From contig WRHP01000005.1 in assembly GCA_009783195.1 (NCBI GenBank), forward strand, positions 1 through 57,886: a stretch of DNA of 57,886 nucleotides, in the 5' to 3' direction. How positions within the stretch are numbered: position 1 is the first letter of the stretch; each line of letters begins with the position of its first letter. The stretch comes from Syntrophorhabdaceae bacterium. Lineage in GTDB: Bacteria; Desulfobacterota; Deferrimicrobia; Deferrimicrobiales; Deferrimicrobiaceae. Shown here in pieces: positions 33,701 to 42,461 of the stretch. The translations under genes and the position numbers were made by a program. Below the pieces are notes generated by a model, which was not told where the DNA came from, ran no database searches, and saw only the letters and a list, made by a program, of their open reading frames with translations.

Positions 33701-34195
33701 ATGGATATTAATAAAAAGAATATGAGTTTAAGCGAAAAGCGGCAAATGCTTGCCAATTTGCTGCTAAATCTTTATCGCAAACATCAAATCATGGAGTCTT
33801 CCAAGCTGTATTACGATAACGAATTGTACAAATTAATAAGAGATTTGCTGGCTGTTATTTCAGACGACGATCAAGCTAATGTTTTGGCGCTTCGCTCCTA
33901 CGACGCATTGCAAGATGATGAATCGAGGCGAATTCATGCTTGTTTGTTTTTGTGCAAGTGTATTGGGATAAGCGATATTGCGGGTATGTGCGCGGAGTTT
34001 GAGGCGCTTAAAGGCGCGGAAAATACGATTCGCAGATGTAAGCCGAAACTCGCTGTCTGCATATACCACAAACCATCGGATGTTGTTGAAATACCGGCGT
34101 TAATTATGAATTTTTTCCCGGAATACAAGTTGTACATAAGACAGCATCACGCAAGGGTTCTAACGGAAATTGTTTTGTATGCATTGCCACAATAG
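33701..34195 (+). pseudogene. Truncated FkbM-type methyltransferase remnant
   Basis: The last ~70 residues of this 164-residue frame match the C-terminus of FkbM-family methyltransferases: EFEALKGAENTIRRCKPKLAVCIYHKPSDVVEIPALI and ending TEIVLYALP. The preceding SAM-binding core is missing; residues 1-90 are helical and unlike FkbM. The junction reads ISDIAGMCAEFEALKG, where an intact family member would have the DIEG motif just before this point. This suggests an in-frame internal deletion. The region is AT-rich. It may still be translated, but it cannot be a working FkbM enzyme. Confidence 0.6.
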
Positions 34196-34243
34196 AAATT
34201 GTCAGCACGCGCTACCCATGCCGTATTAACGGAGGTAGTTGGA

Positions 34244-35221
34244 TTGAAAAAAATTCCCATGACAGTGTTGATTACAACGGCGAACAATCCGCCGTCGGGT
34301 GTGCCGTTTTTGGAGATGGTAAACCCGAATATTCGGATGATCGCGGCGAAAGCCGCCTTGTATTTTTGGGTTACTCAAGGAATAGAGCAAATTGTGTTGG
34401 CTGACGCGACAGCAACAAATTTGCTCAGCGAGTACGAAGTGGCGGAAATTGATAAATTACATACGCGCATAGAGCAAATAAGCTATAAACAAGCCGGCGA
34501 AGAAATAATCGAGAGAGGGAAAGGTTACGGCGAAGGCAAGCTTATTGAGTATGCAATCAACAATTCGGAACTACTTGCGCATGAAGAGTCTTTTTTCAAA
34601 TGTACAGGCAAAGTATATGTTCGAAATTTTCCGGATATCGCCGAAATCATAAAGGCTAACAGCATATCGAGCTTATTTTGGAGATACATGGGGGACGGCA
34701 CAGAGGTGAAGCATTGGGCTGATTGCCGGTTCTATTACACATCTAAAAACTTTGCTGAAAATCACCTGATACCTGCCTACCTTGAGTCTCACGATATTAA
34801 TAAGGTCGCTTGTGAAAATTATGTTTATAAAGCGCTTGAACATAATATGAGAGCCGGCAGGGGGGCTCGGCCACTCATAACAGGATATGCTGGTAGTACA
34901 GGCGAAGCGTATTTTGATTTGAGTTTAGGAAGCCTGGATAATAATTTTCCGTGTTGGGTTGGCTATGCTACTAACGTGATCGCGGAACCCGCGCTAACAT
35001 CCGGCGACCTTGAAGACGCAAGGGGAGCTTTGGAGCGGCATCTTATGGAATGCCCTCTTGATGTAGATGCCTTGATACGACATTCGGATATTCTTTTTCG
35101 CTTGGGATCGAAAGAAGCGGCGCTGGAGAGTTTAAATAAGGTGCTGTTGTTTTATCCGGGGCACGAGGAGGCGCTTCGTTGTAAGGTTGCTATCGAAAAT
35201 GCCGCTCTCCGGAGGAAATGA
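34244..35221 (+). CDS. Probable transferase with C-terminal TPR region, unknown family
   Basis: From TTG 34244 (GGAGG eight bases upstream) the product is 325 residues. The first ~240 residues have VLITTANNPPSGVPFLEMVNPN, FWVTQGIEQIVLADAT, GKGYGEGKLIEYAINNS and FFKCTGKVYVRNF; the LADAT segment and general layout suggest a GT-A-like sugar transferase, but I do not recognise the family. The last ~75 residues form TPR-like helices (GDLEDARGALERHLMECPLDVDALI, SKEAALESLNKVLLFYPGHEEAL). It is AT-rich. Its last codons and the following bases resemble the repeat junctions at 37146 and 38446. Confidence 0.6.
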   Translation: MKKIPMTVLITTANNPPSGVPFLEMVNPNIRMIAAKAALYFWVTQGIEQIVLADATATNLLSEYEVAEIDKLHTRIEQISYKQAGEEIIERGKGYGEGKLIEYAINNSELLAHEESFFKCTGKVYVRNFPDIAEIIKANSISSLFWRYMGDGTEVKHWADCRFYYTSKNFAENHLIPAYLESHDINKVACENYVYKALEHNMRAGRGARPLITGYAGSTGEAYFDLSLGSLDNNFPCWVGYATNVIAEPALTSGDLEDARGALERHLMECPLDVDALIRHSDILFRLGSKEAALESLNKVLLFYPGHEEALRCKVAIENAALRRK

Positions 35222-35275
35222 CGCCGTATATTTGGAGAAAAATTTTAAAAAAACCTGAAATACTATCGTTGCGGC
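35203..35275 (+). repeat. Decayed copy of the module-gene junction repeat
   Basis: The end of the preceding gene and the next ~50 bases align with the start of the 536-bp repeats: the stop context (AGGAAATGACGCC) is identical, and the following frame reads LKKPEILSLRL where intact copies read LKKLETLSPRL. The start codon is lost. It looks like a fossil third copy of the module start. Confidence 0.6.
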
Positions 35276-35296
35276 TTATTGTTTACGGAGATAGTA

Positions 35297-37102
35297 ATGA
35301 GCGGACATAGAAACATAACAATGATTTTGGAAATCAGTAAAAGTACCCCGGAAATTTTAAACCATACCGAATTTTTTGATGAATTTCTTCAGAAAGGCAA
35401 CCGGGCGATAGTTATACATGACGAATCGTTCAAAGCGCCTTGTGAAATCAAAGGTGATATATCGTTTTACAGCTTGTCGCCTGGAGCGACAAGCGTGGAT
35501 ATATGCAACTACGCGGTATTCGAACTGGATAAAACCGAAAACGATGTGTTGGTTGTGTCGCAGGATCTGCGCCCGGAGTCGATATCATTTTATGACGAAA
35601 TGTCTTCATGTTTATACGTCTGTGAAAAACACGCCGTTGTGTGCGCAAGAAACGAGGCTTCAGGGCCGCTTAATGATGCCGCCAAAAAATACCTTCCGTC
35701 ATTTCACGTGACCTCAGATGTTGACGCGGGTTGTGTTCTTATAAAAAGAAAAATTATTGATAATCTGGGGTTTTTGTTGCGGAAGTCGGCTAACCTTAAA
35801 TATTCCTTGATGGATTTTTGTTACACAATAAACGGCTACGGCTATAGCGCGGTTATTTCAAACCATGCCACTGTCTCATACCCGCGTGAACCGCAAAATA
35901 AAGATGAAGAAGAGGTTTTCCTTAGCACGTTCCCCGGTCGCGAAAATGTAGAACACAGCAAAGATATTTTTAATATCCATCCATGCTTGTGGTTTTTAGA
36001 TCTGCTTGCGGAAAATTACTATCCTGTGCCAAAAATATTGTTTGATTTTTCCGCGATGCCTAAAATATATTGCGGCACTTCTGAAAGCATGCTTTCATTT
36101 TTTAACGCGTTCTATAAATTATATAGAAAACATTATAATATTTATGTACTAATAAGACCAGATGTGGATAAATCTTTAGGATTGTCGAAAAAATATCCTG
36201 ATGCGCACTTTTTAGAAACGATAAAAGAAACATTTCATTTGGGCATTGCAATTAATCAGCCCTGGTATATGAATCAGAATATTATATTTAATAAGCACTG
36301 TCTTAAAGTAGTGTTTTGGATGCTGGATATTATCATGGCGCGTTGTGAATATATCGTCCCTGTCAAGGAAAGGGCAGTGCTGGTCAAGGCTCTAAGGCTT
36401 GGAATGAGGCTTGCGGACGGGATAATTTCAATCAGTGATTTTACCACAAAAGATTACAAGGCGTATTTATCCTCTTACGCGGAGGCGGTAAATAAGCCTG
36501 TTAAAACGATTTATCTTGCAAGTAATTTTTCTCCAAACGATACCAGGCATCCGGATCTTCCTTTTGACAAATATTTTCTAATAGTGGGAAATCCTTATAA
36601 GCATAAAGCCATTAACAATATCTTGAACGTACTTGTGGAAAGCCCGCATAATTTTATTGTGGTTGGAGGGGCGTATACGGGGCATGTCACTAATAACATA
36701 TATTTTTACCAAAGCGGCGCTATGCCTGAAGATTTTCTAAGTTCTTTGTATACGAATTGCGAAGCGCTGATCTTTCCCAGCCTGTATGAGGGTTTTGGTT
36801 TGCCTGTGACAATAGGGCTCAAGAATAAAAAACGGGTAATACTCTACAATAACGAACTTAACAGGGAACTGACAGCCCTTTATAAAGATTTTTCGGAATA
36901 CCTGATTTATTTTGATTACTTCCACCAAATCCCGGCTCTTATTGATTCTATAGATTTTAACGCCTCCTTGCCGAATGTAGGGTATAGTCGTACTTGGGAT
37001 GATGTTGCGGCAGACGCGGAAGTGTTTTTTAAAGATATTTTAGATACCGAAACAGATGTGGAAAGGTTATTTGACAGATGGGAAAGGCTTTCATTTTTTT
37101 AA
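35297..37102 (+). CDS. Two-domain glycosyltransferase (GT2-like + GT4-like)
   Basis: From ATG 35297 (GGAG upstream) the product is 601 residues. The N-terminal part (about 1-225) resembles the end of a GT2-type fold, with DVDAGCVLIKRKIIDNLGFL and DFCYTINGYGYSAVISNHATV. The C-terminal part (about 250-600) is a GT-B group 1 (GT4-like) domain with YFLIVGNPYKHKAINNIL, FIVVGGAYTG and EALIFPSLYEGFGLPVTIGL, where the EGFGLP segment carries the conserved glutamate. Composition is strongly AT-rich, unlike the flagellar genes, pointing to horizontal transfer. It lies between the relic junction and the first intact module gene. Confidence 0.75.
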   Translation: MSGHRNITMILEISKSTPEILNHTEFFDEFLQKGNRAIVIHDESFKAPCEIKGDISFYSLSPGATSVDICNYAVFELDKTENDVLVVSQDLRPESISFYDEMSSCLYVCEKHAVVCARNEASGPLNDAAKKYLPSFHVTSDVDAGCVLIKRKIIDNLGFLLRKSANLKYSLMDFCYTINGYGYSAVISNHATVSYPREPQNKDEEEVFLSTFPGRENVEHSKDIFNIHPCLWFLDLLAENYYPVPKILFDFSAMPKIYCGTSESMLSFFNAFYKLYRKHYNIYVLIRPDVDKSLGLSKKYPDAHFLETIKETFHLGIAINQPWYMNQNIIFNKHCLKVVFWMLDIIMARCEYIVPVKERAVLVKALRLGMRLADGIISISDFTTKDYKAYLSSYAEAVNKPVKTIYLASNFSPNDTRHPDLPFDKYFLIVGNPYKHKAINNILNVLVESPHNFIVVGGAYTGHVTNNIYFYQSGAMPEDFLSSLYTNCEALIFPSLYEGFGLPVTIGLKNKKRVILYNNELNRELTALYKDFSEYLIYFDYFHQIPALIDSIDFNASLPNVGYSRTWDDVAADAEVFFKDILDTETDVERLFDRWERLSFF

Positions 37103-37145
37103 ATGTTGAGAAAGAGATAAATAATGTGCGTATGCGCGTCTTGAG

Positions 37146-37681
37146 TTGAGGATACCGCTCCCCAAAGGAAATGACGCCATGTATTTAGAGCAAAACCTGA
37201 AAAAACTTGAAACGCTCTCCCCTCGGCTTGCAAAGCGTTTGCGCGACGCCGAATGCGCCGGAAGCGTCACCGTCGTTACGTCGAAGGCCGGGCTGCCGTC
37301 GATAAAAATAGAAGACGCGTTACTGCACAGCTTATACGACCCGGCGCGGGAAGCCCGCGATTGGGTGGAGCACCATCAGGCCGATACCGAAGCGGCATCT
37401 TCTATCGCGGTGCTTGGGGTTGGCTTTGGATATCATGTGGAAGAGTTGTTGCGCGTCACGAACAAGCCGGTGGTGGCGTTTGAGCCCCGTTTAGACGTTT
37501 TGCGGGCCGCCGCTACGGCGCGTGATATGTCCGCGCTGTTTTCGCGAGTTAAGATCGCGTGCTGCCCCGACGACCTTGAGGTTCCGACGGCGGACGGGCT
37601 GCTTTGCATACTGCGGTATGAGCCGTCCGTGCGCCTTGATCCTGCCGCTCACAAAGAAGCCGAATCCCGCATGGAGACGCT
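37146..37681 (+). repeat. Direct repeat copy 1 (module repeat)
   Basis: 536 bp repeated at 38446-38981, offset exactly 1300 bases. The first ~430 bases differ at only about a dozen positions, many synonymous; the last ~70 are more diverged. It spans the ribosome-binding site, start codon and N-terminal ~167 codons of the gene at 37179. Confidence 0.95.
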
Positions 37682-38474
37682 GCGTACCGGCGAGCAAGAC
37701 GCGTCGCAAGCTTTTACGCCTCAAGTGGTTGCGGCGCCAGAAGAAGAAAGCGCCCCGGACCGCTCCTATTACCGCCAATCCCGGCCGGATATCGAAGCAA
37801 TGATCCCCGTCCGCGCTTTACGGATACTGGATATAGGGTGTGGCGAAGGCGTGCTTGGGCGTAATCTCTTGAAAAAAAGGGCGATCGAAGTTGTCGGAAT
37901 AGAGGCGGATCCGGCGGCGGCGGAAGCCGCGCGCAAGAACTTGACGCGAGTTTTACATGGTGATGCGGAGACGATGGATTTTCCGTTTGAGGATGGGTAC
38001 TTCGATTGCGTCGTCCTTGCGGATGTTCTGGAACACATGCGTGATCCGCTCTCGATCCTTAAAAAAGCAAAACGGTGTCTTTCCGGTTCGGGTGTTGTTG
38101 TGGCAAGTATTCCCAACGTCCGGTTTATAGGTGTGCTGAATCTGCTTGTTGAAGGGCGATGGGAGTACAGGGACGAAGGGATTCTCGACCGGACCCATCT
38201 GCGGTTTTTTACGAGGAAGGAAATGGAAATCCTGTTTTGCGACGCCGGGTTTGAGCTGGAAAAAGTTTTCGAAAATATGGCCCCGGAATACGCTTCCGTT
38301 CCCTCCGGCCACAAAGGTGATATTACATTTGGTCGTGTTGCGCTTCGTGACCAGACGCTGGAAGAAATAAAGGATCTGTTCGTTATCCAATACGTATTTC
38401 GTGTCCGGAAGGTCGGTTTAGCCGCAATTTCTGTTAACGAGGCTATTGAGGATACCGCTCCCCAAAGGAAATGA
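37179..38474 (+). CDS. Maf-N-like module fused to SAM-dependent methyltransferase
   Basis: From ATG 37179 the product is 431 residues. Residues 1-170 are the module (LLHSLYDPAREA at 48-59; VLGVGFGYHV at 78-87; VVAFEP). A linker leads to a class I methyltransferase (about 205-430): SAM motif LDIGCGEG (217-224), VVGIEAD, DCVVLADVLEHMRDPLSILK and SIPNVRF. The methyltransferase could act on a glycan or on the flagellin. Its last codons (EDTAPQRK) and stop lie inside the second repeat copy, i.e. in the junction preceding the next module gene. Confidence 0.8.
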   Translation: MYLEQNLKKLETLSPRLAKRLRDAECAGSVTVVTSKAGLPSIKIEDALLHSLYDPAREARDWVEHHQADTEAASSIAVLGVGFGYHVEELLRVTNKPVVAFEPRLDVLRAAATARDMSALFSRVKIACCPDDLEVPTADGLLCILRYEPSVRLDPAAHKEAESRMETLRTGEQDASQAFTPQVVAAPEEESAPDRSYYRQSRPDIEAMIPVRALRILDIGCGEGVLGRNLLKKRAIEVVGIEADPAAAEAARKNLTRVLHGDAETMDFPFEDGYFDCVVLADVLEHMRDPLSILKKAKRCLSGSGVVVASIPNVRFIGVLNLLVEGRWEYRDEGILDRTHLRFFTRKEMEILFCDAGFELEKVFENMAPEYASVPSGHKGDITFGRVALRDQTLEEIKDLFVIQYVFRVRKVGLAAISVNEAIEDTAPQRK

Positions 38475-38981
38475 CGCCATGTATTTAGAGCAAAACCTGA
38501 AAAAACTTGAAGCGCTCTCCCCTCGGCTTGCAAAGCGTTTGCGCGACGCCGAATGCGCCGGAAGCGTTACCGTCGTTACGTCGAAGGCCGGGCTACCGTC
38601 GATAAAAATCGAAGACGCGTTACTGCACAGCTTATACGACCCGGCGCGGGAAGCCCGCGATTGGGTGGAGCACCATCAGGCCGATATCGAAGCGGCGTCT
38701 TCTATCGCGGTGCTTGGAGTTGGCTTTGGATATCACGTGGAAGAATTGTTGCGCGTCACGAACAAGCCGGTGGTGGCGTTTGAGCCCCGGTTAGACGTTT
38801 TGCGGGCCGCCGCTACGGCGCGTGATATGTCCGCGCTGTTTTCGCGAGTTCAGATCGCGTGCTGCCCCGACGACCTTGAGGTTCCGCCGACGGACGGTTT
38901 GCTTTGCGTCCTGCGGTATGAGCCGTCCGTGCGTTTTGATCATGCCGCGCACGAGGAAGCCGCATCCCGCTTGGAGACGCT
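38446..38981 (+). repeat. Direct repeat copy 2 (module repeat)
   Basis: Second copy of the 536-bp repeat. Its first 29 bases encode the C-terminus of the preceding methyltransferase; the rest gives the start of the gene at 38479. In copy 1 the same 29 bases are non-coding, so copy 1 probably once followed another methyltransferase gene. Confidence 0.95.
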
Positions 38982-40266
38982 CCATGCTGTCGCGCGAGGG
39001 TTGAATATAGCCGTGGTCGGCCCGTTCTACGGAGGATCGCTGCCTGTTGCGGGCTACTGCGTTTCGGCGCTGCAAAGTTGCGGACACAATGTGGAATTTA
39101 TCGACAACAGCGTCTATGCGGATGCATTACTCTCGATCGACGGGATGACGGATAGCCAAACTCACCGAAGGATCTTGATGGGAAAGTTGGGGGAGTTTGC
39201 GTCCGAGGCGGCAATGGCGCGGATCGTACAGTTTCGTCCCGATATCGTGCTTGCGCTGGCGCAGGCGCCGCTTAATCCGCCGTCCCTGAAGATTCTAAGA
39301 GAAAATGGAGTCGTGACCGCGTTCTGGTTCGTGGAAGATTTACACCATATGGGGTATTGGCGGGATCTCGCCGGCGAATACGATTATTTCTTCGGGATAC
39401 AAGAAAACCTCCTGGATATGCTGCGTGAAGCGGGCGCGCCACGTCCGGCATTTCTTCCTTTGGCGGCGTCTCCTGATATTCACCGAAAGATGGATCTGGA
39501 CGCGGAAGATCTTGCGGAGTTTGGCAGCGATGTTTCCTTTGTTGGCGCGGGGTATCACAACCGGCGGCAAATGTTCACGGGGCTTATAGACCTCGATTTC
39601 CGGATATGGGGCAACGATTGGGATGGATGTCCGGGCAGGCTTAGGCCGTTTCTGCAGCGGGATGGCGCGCGCGTGGACACCGAAGACATTGTGAAAGTGT
39701 TCAACGCCAGCCGGATCAATATCAATCTGCACTCCTCCAGCTACCATGAAGGCGTAAACCCCGACGGCGATTTTATAAATCCGCGAACATTTGAAATCGC
39801 GGCTTGCGGCGCTTTCCAGCTTGTGGACTCAAGAAAGAAGCTTTCCGATTTCTTTCAAATCGGAGAGGAGATCGTGTGTTTTGACAATCTTGCCGATCTG
39901 CGCGCCAAGATCGCCCGGTATCTGGAAGATCCCGAAGAGAGAAAAGCGGTAGCCGAGCGTGGCATGCGGCGGGTTCAAAGGGACCATACATATAAGCGCC
40001 GGATGGAGGAAATGATAGGCTTCATGGTCCGGTCGGGCTTGCGTCTGCCGTGGCGGGAGGAGCGAAGGCGGGAGGACCCCGGAAAGCTTATAGCCGAGGC
40101 CGGAGCGGATACCGAGCTTGGGAAATATCTGGCCCGCTTTGCCGGGGCGCGCAACCTGAAACTTGCGGACATTTTGCAGGAGATTAAGAAAGAGAAAGGG
40201 GATCTCTCGCGTGTCGAGCGGATTTTCCTGACTATGGAGGCGTTTCAGGCATGGGCGCGGAAATAA
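38479..40266 (+). CDS. Maf-N-like module fused to CgeB-type glycosyltransferase
   Basis: The 595-residue product begins with the module almost identical to that at 37179 (residues 1-about 170). It then switches to a GT-B glycosyltransferase: LNIAVVGPFYGGSLPVAGYC (about 175-195), VTAFWFVEDLHHMGYWRDLA and the C-terminal Glyco_trans_1_2 region NINLHSSSYHEGVNPDGDF, EIAACGAFQLVDSRKKLSD and RDHTYKRRMEEMIGF. A further ~75-residue C-terminal helical tail follows. It is thus a module-swapped counterpart of the preceding gene. It overlaps the next gene by 16 bases. Confidence 0.8.
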   Translation: MYLEQNLKKLEALSPRLAKRLRDAECAGSVTVVTSKAGLPSIKIEDALLHSLYDPAREARDWVEHHQADIEAASSIAVLGVGFGYHVEELLRVTNKPVVAFEPRLDVLRAAATARDMSALFSRVQIACCPDDLEVPPTDGLLCVLRYEPSVRFDHAAHEEAASRLETLHAVARGLNIAVVGPFYGGSLPVAGYCVSALQSCGHNVEFIDNSVYADALLSIDGMTDSQTHRRILMGKLGEFASEAAMARIVQFRPDIVLALAQAPLNPPSLKILRENGVVTAFWFVEDLHHMGYWRDLAGEYDYFFGIQENLLDMLREAGAPRPAFLPLAASPDIHRKMDLDAEDLAEFGSDVSFVGAGYHNRRQMFTGLIDLDFRIWGNDWDGCPGRLRPFLQRDGARVDTEDIVKVFNASRININLHSSSYHEGVNPDGDFINPRTFEIAACGAFQLVDSRKKLSDFFQIGEEIVCFDNLADLRAKIARYLEDPEERKAVAERGMRRVQRDHTYKRRMEEMIGFMVRSGLRLPWREERRREDPGKLIAEAGADTELGKYLARFAGARNLKLADILQEIKKEKGDLSRVERIFLTMEAFQAWARK

Positions 40267-41966
40267 AAGAAATTCTCGTTGTCAACACAATGCGCATGGG
40301 AGACCTCGTCCAGACGACGCCAACGCTTATGGGGCTTAGAAAAAAGTGGCCCGACGCCAGGATCACCGTCCTTGTGAATTCGGTGTTTAAAGAGATCTGC
40401 AAAGGCATGCCGTTCATCGATAATCTTATTGTTTGCAAAAAGGGCGAATTCGTAAAAATGTTCGAGAAAGAGAATAAATACTCGCTTGTTGAGTGTTATC
40501 GGCGCATTGAAGAGTTGGTAGACGAGGTAAACCAGACAGAATACGACCTGATGATCAATCTTACGCCGTCGCCCGATAGCGCTTTGCTGGTGTCGCTGTT
40601 TAATGCGCGTGAGATGCGAGGGGTAACAGCGGGCGCCGACGGCGCTCGGGTTATCCGGCATCCCTGGCAGCGGTATCTGATGAACGTGATTCCCTCCCGC
40701 AAGTACAATCCGTTCCACTTGAGCGACATCATGATAAAAACCGCCGGCATTCCTCATTCCGGCGACGGGCTTAGCCTTTCCGTGTCAGACGAGGAGAGCG
40801 CAAAGGCAAGGGCGCTTCTGGAGCAGTTTGGAGTAAACGACGGCGACTTGCTGATCAGTTTTCAACTCGGGGCAAGCAAGGAGTTGAGAACCTGGCCGGT
40901 TGCTTCTTTCGCGCGGCTTGGGGACTTGCTTACGGAGTCGCTTAAAGCGCGCATCCTGCTTACAGGATCAAATTCAGAGGAGAAACTTGGAAAAGAGTTT
41001 GAATCCGCCTTCTCCCACAAGGCAATAAATCTTATAGGGAAGACCAACTTGAGAGAGGTGGCCGCGCTTTTGAAGCGGTGCTCCATTCTGGTTACAAACG
41101 ACACGGGGCCGCTTCATATAGCAACGGCGGTCGGCACAACCGCCATCGCCCTGTTTCTTGGGCACGCCTGCTGCCGGGAGACCGGTCCTTACGGGGAAGA
41201 TCATTACGTGATAGAGGCGGACATCTTATGCAGTCCGTGCGGGCATGCTGTTAAATGCACTAATCACCTGTGTAAAAAGATGGTTACGCCGGACTGCGTC
41301 TTGGAACTTGCGGCGCGCATTCTTTCTTCGGGACGGATAGAGAAACTTGAGGATGGCCCGGTATGGGAGAGCGTCCGTGTTTTCCGCTCCTGCTTTGCGC
41401 CGGACGGCATGCAGGATTACGCTCCGCTTCTTCGCCGCACGCTGACTCCAGAGGTGTTCTATCAGTATATTTATCGGGAAACGTGGCTCCGCGTCCTTGA
41501 CGGCGATTCCGGGTTTCGCGCGGAAGAAATTTGCGGCGTGATAGAGGCGAGGGTATCCGCCTGGTACCGGGAAGGCGATCTGGTGTCGGTGCTGCGGGTA
41601 GCCGGCGAAGACCTTTCGACGCTGCGCAAAATGGAAGCATTGGCCGAAGAGGCCTCGACGAGGATATCGCTTATAAAAAACGAAATAGACAAGCCGTCAC
41701 CCGACGTTGGGTTGATTCAACGCGTCTGGAAGGATGCGCCGGTCATCGACCGTGAGATCGATACGCTGGGACGCACTCATCCCGCGCTCATGCCGCCGGT
41801 CATGATGTTCAGGTATGACAAAGAGGCGTTGGAAGGGAAAGAACTTGCGCCGATGGTGGAGGCCGCCGTAGGGTTTTATGCCGATCTCAAGAAACACTTT
41901 TCCATGCTTACGGCAACAATTGAGCTTCTCCTTGAAAAGCACGTAAAAACAGCGCGAGACTCATGA
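40251..41966 (+). CDS. GT9 (heptosyltransferase-type) glycosyltransferase with C-terminal extension
   Basis: The first ~360 residues match glycosyltransferase family 9: ILVVNTMRMGDLVQTTPTLMGLRKKWPDA, ISFQLGASKELRTWPVASFARL, LLTGSNSEEKLGKEF and VTNDTGPLHIATAVGTTAIALF, with the conserved GPLHIA segment. Typical members end near 350 residues; here a further ~210 residues follow, mostly helical (from about VFRSCFAPDGMQDYAPLL to the end), of unknown function. It is translationally coupled to the upstream CgeB gene and closes the run of transferases. Confidence 0.85.
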   Translation: MGAEIKEILVVNTMRMGDLVQTTPTLMGLRKKWPDARITVLVNSVFKEICKGMPFIDNLIVCKKGEFVKMFEKENKYSLVECYRRIEELVDEVNQTEYDLMINLTPSPDSALLVSLFNAREMRGVTAGADGARVIRHPWQRYLMNVIPSRKYNPFHLSDIMIKTAGIPHSGDGLSLSVSDEESAKARALLEQFGVNDGDLLISFQLGASKELRTWPVASFARLGDLLTESLKARILLTGSNSEEKLGKEFESAFSHKAINLIGKTNLREVAALLKRCSILVTNDTGPLHIATAVGTTAIALFLGHACCRETGPYGEDHYVIEADILCSPCGHAVKCTNHLCKKMVTPDCVLELAARILSSGRIEKLEDGPVWESVRVFRSCFAPDGMQDYAPLLRRTLTPEVFYQYIYRETWLRVLDGDSGFRAEEICGVIEARVSAWYREGDLVSVLRVAGEDLSTLRKMEALAEEASTRISLIKNEIDKPSPDVGLIQRVWKDAPVIDREIDTLGRTHPALMPPVMMFRYDKEALEGKELAPMVEAAVGFYADLKKHFSMLTATIELLLEKHVKTARDS

Positions 41967-42001
41967 GATACTTTACACAAACTTGAAGCGGGAGAAATGC
42001 T

Positions 42002-42421
42002 ATGACAAACGGCGATCCGCAGGTTGAGTTGCTTGCCACGATAAAGCAGGGAGTAGATACGGCGATATCGGTAGCGGACGAAATCGAGGCCGGAATCCTT
42101 GATTGTTCGAAACAACTGAGGGTCGATCCGTCGTTTGAGACGTTCACGTCGCTTTCTACAGGAATAAGCAACCTTGGCGACATAGTCGCCCTGATGCAGG
42201 AAATCCAAAACGGCTGCGCGCATCTGCGTAATAACCCTGTTCCCGCGGAGTCTGTTGCCGTATTTGGAAAATCGGTCGATCTGTTTCGCGAGGCGCAGGC
42301 GTCTATGGAACGGCAAGACTGGATTTCCCTAGCCGATCTGATGCAGTACGAGATTTCCCCTATCCTCAAAGAGTCAAAGCGGGAGCTTATTGCCATGCGG
42401 GATTGCCTGGAGCAAAACTGA
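42002..42421 (+). CDS. Hypothetical helical protein (139 aa)
   Basis: Starts at ATG 42002 with GGGAGA upstream. The product is almost all helix, with ELLATIKQGVDTAISVADEIEAGI, ISNLGDIVALMQEIQNGCAHL and MQYEISPILKESKRELIAM, suggesting a four-helix bundle. No transmembrane or known domain. It resembles in style the helical tail of the GT9 protein upstream and may work with it, but I see no evidence for a specific role. A strong terminator follows 40 bases later. Confidence 0.6.
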   Translation: MTNGDPQVELLATIKQGVDTAISVADEIEAGILDCSKQLRVDPSFETFTSLSTGISNLGDIVALMQEIQNGCAHLRNNPVPAESVAVFGKSVDLFREAQASMERQDWISLADLMQYEISPILKESKRELIAMRDCLEQN

Positions 42422-42461
42422 TTAGACCAAAACCATATTAATGGAAACAGAATACTTTTTT

